Part shown: in pieces, positions 1-6,600 of the stretch
Position numbering within the stretch: position 1 is the stretch's first letter
Layout of the letters: every line of letters begins with the position of its first letter
IMG/VR virus record: IMGVR_UViG_3300012000_000132
Coordinates: 1 to 23,039 of that record
Strand: one strand, 5' to 3'
DNA from: a virus
DNA length: 23,039 nucleotides
Notes under the pieces: model-generated
Database searches by the model: none
What the model was told of the DNA's origin: nothing
The model's input: only the letters and a program-made list of their open reading frames with translations
Translations under genes and position numbers: made by a program

Positions 1-1121
1 CATGGCAGCATTTCAAAAAGTGTGCAGGATGGATCGACCGGCTGAAGTGCCGAAAGAATGGTCGCGCCTTCGCCAATAATGACGTTCCGAACGTGGTGCG
101 GGCGCAAGTTTCTGTAGGCTGTGCTTGTTCCGCTGGCAGTGCCGTTTGTGCGAAGCTGAAGTTTTATTGTATGAGGCACCTCGGTTTGCGCTCCTAACAA
201 ATAGTCATAATGGATGGCAATCGGTTGGCCTGTGCTGCCAGGACCGAACGAACGCTCGCTTCTGGAAACTGCTAGCCCGTCAACAACTAGCCGACAAGTC
301 CCGTAGGCGGAGCGATCCGCAGCCGTTGACGATGTTGCCAACGGGGCGACGAAAAAGTCCATGCGGTAAAGGTAATCATTAAGCTGGCTTGTCGGGGTCC
401 CGGGTATGGTCGAGCCTGGAACGTCAGCCCACGCGATGCCCATTTGCTGGGTCGATGCCAGCGTAGCGTTGTAGCGTTGCCGATAAATGGCAGCAACTTT
501 GCCAGCGACAGACGCGCCCGCCGCGCCGCGAATATCGACTGCGCTTGCCGCAGTGCCGGTCAGCCCGGTTGCTCCCACGTATTGACCTATGACTGGCTTG
601 GTCCCGCCGCCACCAACCCAATCGGGGATCTGCAGCACGCGCCGCTCACTGTCACTAACAAGCGAGAACACAGGTGACCAGCCGTTGCTTCCTGCCGCTC
701 CGTTGGTTCCGTTCGTCCCGTTCGTCCCGTTGGTGCCAGCTGCCCCGGTTGCTCCGGTTGCCCCGCGAACATCCACTGCGTTTGCCAGTGTCGAGGTCAA
801 TCCTGACGCGCCAATATACTGACCGGTCGAAGGTTTCGTCCCGCTGCCTCCGGTCCAGTCAGAGACCTGAAGAACCCGGCGAGCGCCATCTGTTTGAACC
901 GAAAGCACGGGAGACCATCCGTTTCCTGACCCTGCGCCCAACTCAAGGTAAGCTAACGAGTTCCACGCAGTTGACCCGTTCCCGATCTTTAAAACCTGCT
1001 GCGTGTTAGGAGAGTTGGTTACATAGCCAAGCTCTCCAACGGCAAGGACCGGGTTCGCGGAACTCCAGCCCGCCACGGTATCCCGGCGAACCTGAACGCG
1101 AGCATTAAGCGCCGTTGGCAT
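1..1121 (-). CDS. Tail fibre / receptor-binding protein, Mtd-type N-terminal domain, partial (3' end beyond window)
   Basis: The frame is open from an ATG at 1121-1119 to base 1, giving 373 residues with no stop, so the C-terminus lies outside the window. Residues 1-57 resemble the N-terminal domain of phage major tropism determinant-like fibres: a VRRDT stretch, then SANPVLAVGELGY and KIGNGSTAWNSLAY. Two copies of a module of about 53 residues follow (67-119 and 147-199; both begin GWSPV and share RRVLQ, a DW, GTKP and an AVD-RGA ending), joined by a Gly-Xaa-Thr/Asn repeat linker (120-146). Residues 210-373 look beta-rich and unfamiliar. The start overlaps the end of the upstream gene by 17 nt in another frame and has no clear Shine-Dalgarno, so coupled translation is likely. 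Position after the ejection genes matches T7 gp17. A particle fibre or adhesin role is inferred from domain pattern and context; the receptor is unknown. Confidence 0.8.
   Translation of the reverse strand, partial: MPTALNARVQVRRDTVAGWSSANPVLAVGELGYVTNSPNTQQVLKIGNGSTAWNSLAYLELGAGSGNGWSPVLSVQTDGARRVLQVSDWTGGSGTKPSTGQYIGASGLTSTLANAVDVRGATGATGAAGTNGTNGTNGTNGAAGSNGWSPVFSLVSDSERRVLQIPDWVGGGGTKPVIGQYVGATGLTGTAASAVDIRGAAGASVAGKVAAIYRQRYNATLASTQQMGIAWADVPGSTIPGTPTSQLNDYLYRMDFFVAPLATSSTAADRSAYGTCRLVVDGLAVSRSERSFGPGSTGQPIAIHYDYLLGAQTEVPHTIKLQLRTNGTASGTSTAYRNLRPHHVRNVIIGEGATILSALQPVDPSCTLFEMLP
525..923 (-). repeat. Duplicated module inside the fibre gene
   Basis: Two diverged copies of a unit of about 159 bp lie at 765-923 and 525-683 (fibre residues 67-119 and 147-199). 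They are separated by a low-complexity stretch of repeated GGAACNAACGGG-like codons encoding NGTNGTNG. The copies share the order GWSPV, RRVLQ, DW, GTKP, GQY-GA-GLT, AVD-RGA. They look like a tandem domain duplication in the fibre shaft. Confidence 0.75.
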
Positions 1122-1473
1122 CGAGGGTTAAGGAATTAAGGTTTGCGCCGACAGCGTCGCCCCCGTCGATCATGACGTCGCCAGCGAGGACGACGACGCT
1201 TGTTTGTCCTGTCGCCCCTGTCGCCCCGGTCGCCCCGGCAGGACCAGCAGGACCGACCGCCCCGGTCGCCCCAACAAGCGATGCGAGCCACTGGCTCTGT
1301 GTGCCGGTGAATCCATTTGCTTGAGCGACTTGGTAGGCAGAAAGCCCGGGCGCTCCGTTCTGCCCAGGCTGCCCCGTGTTCGCGGGCAGCGGCTGATGAA
1401 CAACGGACCCGCCCAACCGAACAGGCTTCGTGTTGATCGGCTCAATATTGAGCGCCTTGATTCGACTCCGCAC
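1105..1473 (-). CDS. Small collagen-like fibre-associated protein
   Basis: This 122-residue protein starts at a GTG (1473-1471); an in-frame TAG directly precedes it, so it cannot extend upstream. Residues 33-67 carry a segment common in phage tail-fibre linkers (NTGQPGQNGAPGLSAYQVA, then ANGF, then QWLASLVG). Eight Gly-Xaa-Yaa triplets follow (about 68-91), then a short Gly/Asp-rich tail. Such triplets form collagen-like trimeric shafts in phage fibres. The gene begins 20 nt after the integrase stop and overlaps the following fibre start by 17 nt, so it probably works with that fibre, for example as a trimerising or attachment piece. No convincing Shine-Dalgarno precedes the GTG. I do not recognise the exact family. 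Confidence 0.72.
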   Translation of the reverse strand: MRSRIKALNIEPINTKPVRLGGSVVHQPLPANTGQPGQNGAPGLSAYQVAQANGFTGTQSQWLASLVGATGAVGPAGPAGATGATGATGQTSVVVLAGDVMIDGGDAVGANLNSLTLDANGA

Positions 1474-1493
1474 CTAGCAAATATACATGCGTG

Positions 1494-2666
1494 TCAAGTT
1501 TGACGCAACGCTAGAGATTTCTCTTTAACAGAATCATAGATCAACGCCCAATATTGAGAGGCTTCTTCGGGAGTCCTCGCGTTCCGGTAGTGCCTAGCGA
1601 ACGTCTTGTAATCAGTGTGCCCCATCGCAGATCGAACGTCGTCAGATGACGCAACTGCGGCAAGATAAGACCCATAGCTGTGCCGCGAAATGTCTCGGGT
1701 CCATTCCACGATTTGAGTCCCATCTTCCCGCACACACAATTTCGTGCGCCACACTCGATGCCCACCGTGAGCGATCTTTCCGCTGTCCTGCTTAAACGCA
1801 ATGAGCCACGTCATCAGCGTAGAGTTGATCGGGACGTAACGGTGCGCGGCCCCTGTCTTGTCCTTGTTCTTGGAGTCGCGAACCTTGATGAGACGCTGAC
1901 TCCACAAAATATCTTCCCACCGAAGCCCGCTTGCGGAAAAGAACTCAGAGTGCGGGCGAAGTCCGGCGAAACAAAGGATGGCCAGATCGAGCGCCATGCG
2001 AGGTTGACGTCTAAGCGCAGACACAAGGAGTTCCTCAAGCTGCACCGGGAGCAAGACATCTGGCACGGTTGCAGGAACCGGGCGCGGGCGGATAGCTTGG
2101 ATCGGGTTGTAGGTGACCTTTCGTTGCGCAAACGCATGCTTGTAAAGACTGTTAAGCCACATCACTGTCTCATTGTAAGTGCGCGGCCCCCAGTCCTTAC
2201 GCCTGGCCACGGCGGCAAGCTCGTCCCGCCAGAAGTCTGTGTCCATTGTTGCGACCCGGGAAGCGCAGAGCGTCTCCCCCAGAGCGTTCCGAATGCGCGA
2301 CCAATCGTGCTTGGTTGACTTGGCGGGGTAGTCAACAAGGTAAGCATCGATCATCGAATCGAGTGTTGGCGATGCTTGATCAGCCATTAGCTGCCGCTCA
2401 AACGCCGCGCACGCTTCTGCCAGCCCCGAGAAGCCAAGGAACTGGAAAACCTCGTTGTAGTAGACGGCATCCCCCACCAGCTTCTCGTCAAGCCCTCGGC
2501 GCAACCTGGGGCGCAGCAATTCTTTCTGCCGGAACAAGGCTTCCTCTTCAGTCGCGAACCGTTCAAGCGTGCGTTTCCCAGTGTCTGCCTGGGTAGCCGG
2601 CACACTAACAACCCACACTTTTTCGGACTCAAGAAACCTGGGCTGAAACTTCGGCCTTTTCGGCAT
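1494..2666 (-). CDS. int: Tyrosine integrase (site-specific recombinase)
   Basis: The product is 390 residues, normal for phage integrases. It would catalyse recombination between attP and a bacterial tRNA-Ser attB. The catalytic domain (about 200-380) shows Arg237 in FAGLRPHSE, candidate lysines 267-270 after VRDSK, the RHSYGSY block (Arg328, His329), His350 in MGHTD and the nucleophile Tyr360 in ARHYRNA. The first residue of the usual HxxR box is Asp325 (DISR), a change seen in some family members. Residues 1-60 fit an arm-binding domain and about 100-190 the core-binding helical domain. The ATG at 2666 has GAGGAG upstream; the open frame continues to 3122, but that part is out of frame within the amidase gene and looks non-protein-like. 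The gene overlaps the amidase end by 38 nt. Confidence 0.93.
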   Translation of the reverse strand: MPKRPKFQPRFLESEKVWVVSVPATQADTGKRTLERFATEEEALFRQKELLRPRLRRGLDEKLVGDAVYYNEVFQFLGFSGLAEACAAFERQLMADQASPTLDSMIDAYLVDYPAKSTKHDWSRIRNALGETLCASRVATMDTDFWRDELAAVARRKDWGPRTYNETVMWLNSLYKHAFAQRKVTYNPIQAIRPRPVPATVPDVLLPVQLEELLVSALRRQPRMALDLAILCFAGLRPHSEFFSASGLRWEDILWSQRLIKVRDSKNKDKTGAAHRYVPINSTLMTWLIAFKQDSGKIAHGGHRVWRTKLCVREDGTQIVEWTRDISRHSYGSYLAAVASSDDVRSAMGHTDYKTFARHYRNARTPEEASQYWALIYDSVKEKSLALRQT

Positions 2667-3294
2667 AGCTCTGAACTCCTCGCGCAATGATTTGCCCCAA
2701 CTCTTCTGGCCGGGAACCCCACCGATGCCAGTCTCCGGGGTTGTCCCCGAAGAACGGCTCAACGATGACGCAGGGCAGCGGATGCGAAAGGAAAGCAACG
2801 CCCCTCCCTTCCGCCAGCTTGGTCCCACGGTCCCTGCCATCGGGCCATGCCGAGCGGATCGAGGTGCGGATGGATTCCGCCAAGGAATCGGCGGCACACT
2901 TCGACAAGACCTCATAACCCGTGGCGTTTCCGTTGGCCGCATTGAAGTGCAGCTCAACAGCAGCCGTTGCGCCGATGCGCTTGAGCTTTTCGCCAAGCCA
3001 CCGCTGGGCCGACCCATAGCCCGCCCCCACATAGGCAGAGATGACGACGCTTTGCCCCGGGAACGCTTTTTTCGCCGCCAGTGCAACGCGCACATTGTAA
3101 GCCCATTCAGAGACCCCACCAACGCTCACGGCCCCCCTGTCTCCCGGGCGCGAATGCCCAACGCAAAAGGCAACCAGTCCTCCACTCGGAACTGCAAGCG
3201 CCGCCCGGAGCGCATCGAGGTGCAGCTTCGCCGAGTGCCCCTCGGGCAACAGTCGGGCGACTTTGTTGATATGGTAGGAAATTGTAGTGTGCAT
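2629..3294 (-). CDS. N-acetylmuramoyl-L-alanine amidase (amidase_3 type endolysin)
   Basis: The chosen ATG at 3294 gives 221 residues. The amidase_3 zinc site is visible: His47 in FCVGHSRPGD, Glu63 in VGGVSEWAYN and His116 in VELHFNA, with the catalytic Glu179 in VIVEPFFGDN. These enzymes cut the bond between N-acetylmuramic acid and L-alanine in peptidoglycan. There is no signal peptide, so it is most simply a cytoplasmic endolysin that needs a holin. Residues 1-40 are an unassigned N-terminal extension. The frame stays open to 3438, but those 48 extra codons run through the integrase arm repeats and have no Shine-Dalgarno, so I reject that start. The 3294 start also lacks a Shine-Dalgarno and directly follows a terminator-like hairpin; a later alternative start is possible. 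Confidence 0.88.
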   Translation of the reverse strand: MHTTISYHINKVARLLPEGHSAKLHLDALRAALAVPSGGLVAFCVGHSRPGDRGAVSVGGVSEWAYNVRVALAAKKAFPGQSVVISAYVGAGYGSAQRWLGEKLKRIGATAAVELHFNAANGNATGYEVLSKCAADSLAESIRTSIRSAWPDGRDRGTKLAEGRGVAFLSHPLPCVIVEPFFGDNPGDWHRWGSRPEELGQIIARGVQSYAEKAEVSAQVS

Positions 3295-3317
3295 AAAAAA
3301 TGCCGGTCTTTCCCGGC
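3295..3317 (-). terminator. Terminator-like hairpin abutting the endolysin start
   Basis: Read on the minus strand this is GCCGG, loop GAAAGA, CCGGC, then A and six T. The stem is only 5 bp but all G/C. It would end or attenuate transcripts coming through attP from the late operon. The T-run touches the amidase ATG at 3294, which is odd. Confidence 0.55.
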
Positions 3318-3388
3318 TGTCATGAAGCGTTGTTTCCAGGGGGAGCGGCTTCCATGCCCCCGCCGATGATGAGAGCTTATAGTAGTTT

Positions 3389-3430
3389 GGAACGAAATCA
3401 ACCTTTTTTGGAACGAAATTGGAACGAACC
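3389..3430 (-). repeat. Left cluster of integrase arm-type repeats (three copies)
   Basis: On the plus strand GGAACGAAAT occurs at 3389-3398 and 3410-3419, and the variant GGAACGAACC at 3421-3430. Start-to-start spacings are 21 and 11 bp, close to whole helical turns. Two more copies lie on the other side of the tRNA core. Short direct repeats flanking the core on both sides are typical of lambda-type arm sites bound by the integrase N-terminal domain. Binding itself is inferred. Confidence 0.7.
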
Positions 3431-3515
3431 ATGACCATAAAGCTGGGAGTCTTAGGCGCAACAGCTTGATTCCTACGGGGACTTAAAGCAAATTATGGCA
3501 CCTCGAAAAAAAATC

Positions 3516-3580
3516 GCAAAGATCTTTGCTAAAGATGCGTGCCTGGAAGGGCACCGTGGGTTCGAATCCCACCCTGACCG
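3516..3580 (+). other. attP: attP core: 3' half of a tRNA-Ser(GCU) gene
   Basis: From the anticodon loop to the discriminator base the plus strand reads as a tRNA-Ser 3' half. The loop TTGCTAA (3526-3532) carries anticodon GCT; the long variable arm is GTGCC (3539-3543) with GGCAC (3550-3554); the T arm is GTGGG TTCGAAT CCCAC (3556-3572); the 3' acceptor strand is CCTGACC (3573-3579), then G3580, with no CCA encoded. Nothing upstream can supply the 5' acceptor strand or D arm, so this is a fragment. Phages often carry such a copy so that integration rebuilds the host tRNA. The anticodon-stem region contains the 14-bp palindrome GCAAAGATCTTTGC (3516-3529), a likely crossover core. With phage genes on both sides, this is attP and not attL or attR. 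Confidence 0.85.
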
Positions 3581-3675
3581 CTCTCTGAATGCGGTCAAAC
3601 AAAGACTCCAGACTAGCTTGTCAACGTAACCGGGAATTCACGCCTCGGCATGAATTCTAGTAGATAGGCTCCTAT
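3575..3675. repeat. Inverted repeats in the right half of attP
   Basis: Three inverted repeats lie between the tRNA fragment and the right arm cluster: TGACCGC/GCGGTCA (3575-3581 and 3591-3597), GAATTCA/TGAATTC (3634-3640 and 3651-3657) and ATAGG/CCTAT (3664-3668 and 3671-3675). None has a following T-run, so they are not intrinsic terminators on either strand. They may be binding sites for accessory proteins or simply structure. The remainder of 3439-3676 holds no gene that I can support. Confidence 0.4.
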
Positions 3676-3676
3676 T

Positions 3677-3697
3677 GGAACGAGATCGGAACGAAAT
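3677..3697 (-). repeat. Right cluster of integrase arm-type repeats (two copies)
   Basis: On the plus strand GGAACGAGAT (3677-3686) and GGAACGAAAT (3688-3697) are 11 bp apart start to start, in the same orientation as the three copies left of the core. The last copy runs into the stop codon of the giant ejection gene (3699-3697). Confidence 0.68.
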
Positions 3698-6600
3698 CAC
3701 TGGGCTTGAATCCGCGAGATTTGGTCCTGAACCGTGTTCGTCAAAAGCTCAGGGTATTGCTGCCACGCCTCAAGCTGCTCCTGCTGTTTTTCCGGCGACA
3801 ACTTCTCCAGCCGCTTGGCCATCACTGCCGCCCTGGCTCCTGACGAGATCTGGAAAGAGCGCAACTCGGTGATCTCGCGAGGTTCTTTTGCCCGGGGCGA
3901 CTTGAGTTCCATCAACCGGGAGAATTCGTCTTCGGTGATTTCCCCCCTTTCACGCATGGGGAGCAACTGTTTCATGCGCTCCTCATCGGGCAACGGGCGC
4001 ATTTTCCGAGAAAGCCGGTCATATCTTTCATCCGCAACCCGGCCCGCCCGCTCTGCGTCGTCCTCCCACAGGAGGTGTCCAATGTCATCGTCAATCCCAA
4101 TGCTTTTGGCGGCTCTCCCCGCAATTGGAATCGCGACAAGCTCGTTGCCTTTCAACGATCCTGCTGCGCTCAAGATCTCCCAAGAAATTTTTGTTATCTC
4201 CTCTGGCGAAATCCCGTCTTCAAAACTTTTCGGAATGCTGCTTGCAAGCTCGCCAATAAGATCGGCAACAGACTGCGTTGCTTGGTTGGGGCGTTCATTG
4301 ACAAATTGACCCAATGCCTTGCCAAGCCCAATCTGAAAACCTTGGCCGAGTGCGTAAACGCCAGCAAAAGGCCCGGTGGCCATAGCAAAGAAATACCGTT
4401 TTGCCATGCTAGCAGGATCAAACTCCTTTTCTCTTTCTTCGTCGTCAAGGCCCGGGAGCTTGGTCAAATCGACGACAGCTTGGAATATCATTGGCAAAAT
4501 GACATGTCCAACGACAAGCCTTCGAATAGCTTCTTCCTTCGCGCCCTTTCTCCCGGCCCGCCAGTCGCCTACTGCCATCCACGTGGAAAGGTAATACATT
4601 CGTGCATTGCTCAAAAACGTGGTGAACAGACGAGCCGCAGAACCACCCATCTCAAAAGTTGACATGTCCTTCAAGCCGGACCCTTGCTGGGTTCGCTCTG
4701 TAGCCTGCTGAAGAAGAGCTTCTCCCGCTTGCTCTGCCGCCTTAATCGCGGCTGGGCCGGTAACGTCCACGCCCAATTCTCGTTGCTCAGCAAGGTAGGT
4801 TTCGTAGCCGTGACGATAAGCGGCATAGCCCCCTACAATAATAGTAATCAGATCGCCGCCACGAGAAAAGATCATGCCGTCTTCGATCATCTGCATGTAC
4901 CGAGATTTTGGCAGCAACCGCCCGCCCGGGGCTTTGTCAAACGCACCGCTCAGAAGAGCAACAGTGTCCCGATCCGGTCCTTCCTCCCATCGCGCCTTAA
5001 CAAAGCCACGATCAAACATGAATTCCCAGTTCTTTTTAAGGTCGCTGAAAAATTCCCGCTCATACTTCAGGAACGTCCTGACTGGCATTTCATACATGTA
5101 AGCCAGCGCACCGGTCATTTGCTTGGGAGTCTGGGACCAGTTCCAGGCCAATCCCTTGATGACCGTTGCCTTGCGAATCTGGTCAAGCAGGGGGGCGATT
5201 TTTGCGCCAACGTCACCACCGTCAGCAAACACTTTAATTCTGCCGAGAATAAGCTGCTTCAACTTCTTCCCTCCAGATTGCTCAATCGCAGCTTGAACGT
5301 TTTTCGAACCAAACACTGCGCTAAGAATTCTGACAGGCTCGCTCCAATGAATGTAATGCGCGGCTTGGATGACGTGCTGCTGGTATTCTACCAAAGCATC
5401 AACGGCAAAATTAGGTTCACTCTTATTATTAATTCGACTAATCAAAAATGACGGGTTTACGCTTCCTGCGGTCTGCACTTTGCTAGAGATCATTGAATCA
5501 GGAAACGTGTTTTCTGGCAGTTTGGTAGCGGGCGAATAATTCGGGATCTTAGGCAACCGCGCCCCGGTCTGCGGAGCAAACACGTCATTGATTTCCGACC
5601 AACCTTCTTGGTATTTTTGGGCCAAGAAATCTCGAATTGCTTTACTCTCAGGGGTCAGGAACTTCTCTACCTGTTCAATGACTTCTGGCGTCCAGCCCCA
5701 ATAAATCAAATTGGCTTGCTGGTCTTCCTGCCTGGCGACAAGCGTAATTTTTATAGCTTGCGCCTGTGAAAGGCGCTGTTCTACTTCTGGTATAGAATTC
5801 CAATCTGTAATGTCTACATCTTTTAGCTCAGTTTGATTGAGCAGATTTTCTTTGCGTCGAGACAACTTGTTAAACCGCTCTCTTGTAGCTTGCTCTTCCG
5901 CAGAAGGCTTTTTCTTTGTGCCCTCTCTCAACCGCTTGTGCCGGTCAAGCTCTGCGATTTCTTCCTGCAAGGAATCTTCAACTGACGCAAGCTCTTCGTC
6001 ATGACGCTGTAAAGCATCAAGAACGTATTGCTTCTGGTCCTTAGACAAGGTTTGGGCGGCTACAGGGTCTTTCCCTTCTTGAATCTCCCGCGCAACCTCA
6101 ACCGGAAAGTTGATGACTCTTCGATCTTTTTCTTGCGGCTCCTTTCGAAAGACTTTGGTTTTGTCCTGAGGTTGCTGAAGCTGAGAATGAATGTTCCACA
6201 GCTTAAACCGCCAGCTCCATTTCTTGCCGTCTGGGTCCAGCCCAAACTGACGCGCTATAAATTTATTAAGCTCGTTAAGGCGGCTTGCAACCTGCCGCTT
6301 CTCGTCGTGCGTGGCCTTGTCAACCATCGCCCCATATCGCTTGTTCAAGGGGCTTTTTAGAGTGCCTGTGGTCTTGTCTTTTCTGCTGGCAGCATTCATG
6401 AGCCAGTCCCAAGTCATCATGTCTTTGAGGAAATCATCGACCTTTTCAAGCTGAGATCCTTGCTTGTCAGCCTCTCTGCTAGCGTCAGCAGATGACATGA
6501 GTCCTTTGCCGCCGGTAATCGTTTCAACGGCTTCCTCGCGAAGCTCTACAACCTTTTTGCGAAACGCCTCCGCAATAACTCGCTGTTGCAGTTTTCCGCC

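Noticed and set aside
684-764. CRISPR-like or other short repeats on the left side
   Set aside because: The repeats are in-frame Gly-Thr-Asn codons of the fibre linker without spacers.
1105-1125. Programmed frameshift joining the 122-aa gene to the fibre
   Set aside because: The shift would be +1 without a slippery sequence, and the fibre has its own ATG followed by a complete Mtd-type domain.
1492-1497. TTGACA as a -35 box for the fibre genes
   Set aside because: No -10 element lies 16-18 bp downstream on the minus strand; the hexamer overlaps the integrase stop codon.
1680-2318. Plus-strand open frame antisense to the integrase
   Set aside because: It mirrors the coding frame of a well-supported gene and has no protein-like features or ribosome site; the same holds for other plus-strand frames, e.g. 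4684-5451, 11190-11840 and 15362-16057.
2667-3122. Integrase reading frame extended upstream to 3122
   Set aside because: This part overlaps the amidase coding frame, is low in protein-like features, and a good Shine-Dalgarno precedes the ATG at 2666.
3295-3438. Amidase start at 3438 or 3432
   Set aside because: The added codons merely translate the arm repeats and a terminator-like hairpin, and neither ATG has a ribosome site.
3481-3580. Complete tRNA gene
   Set aside because: No 5' acceptor strand pairing with CCTGACC and no D arm are present upstream; only the 3' half exists.
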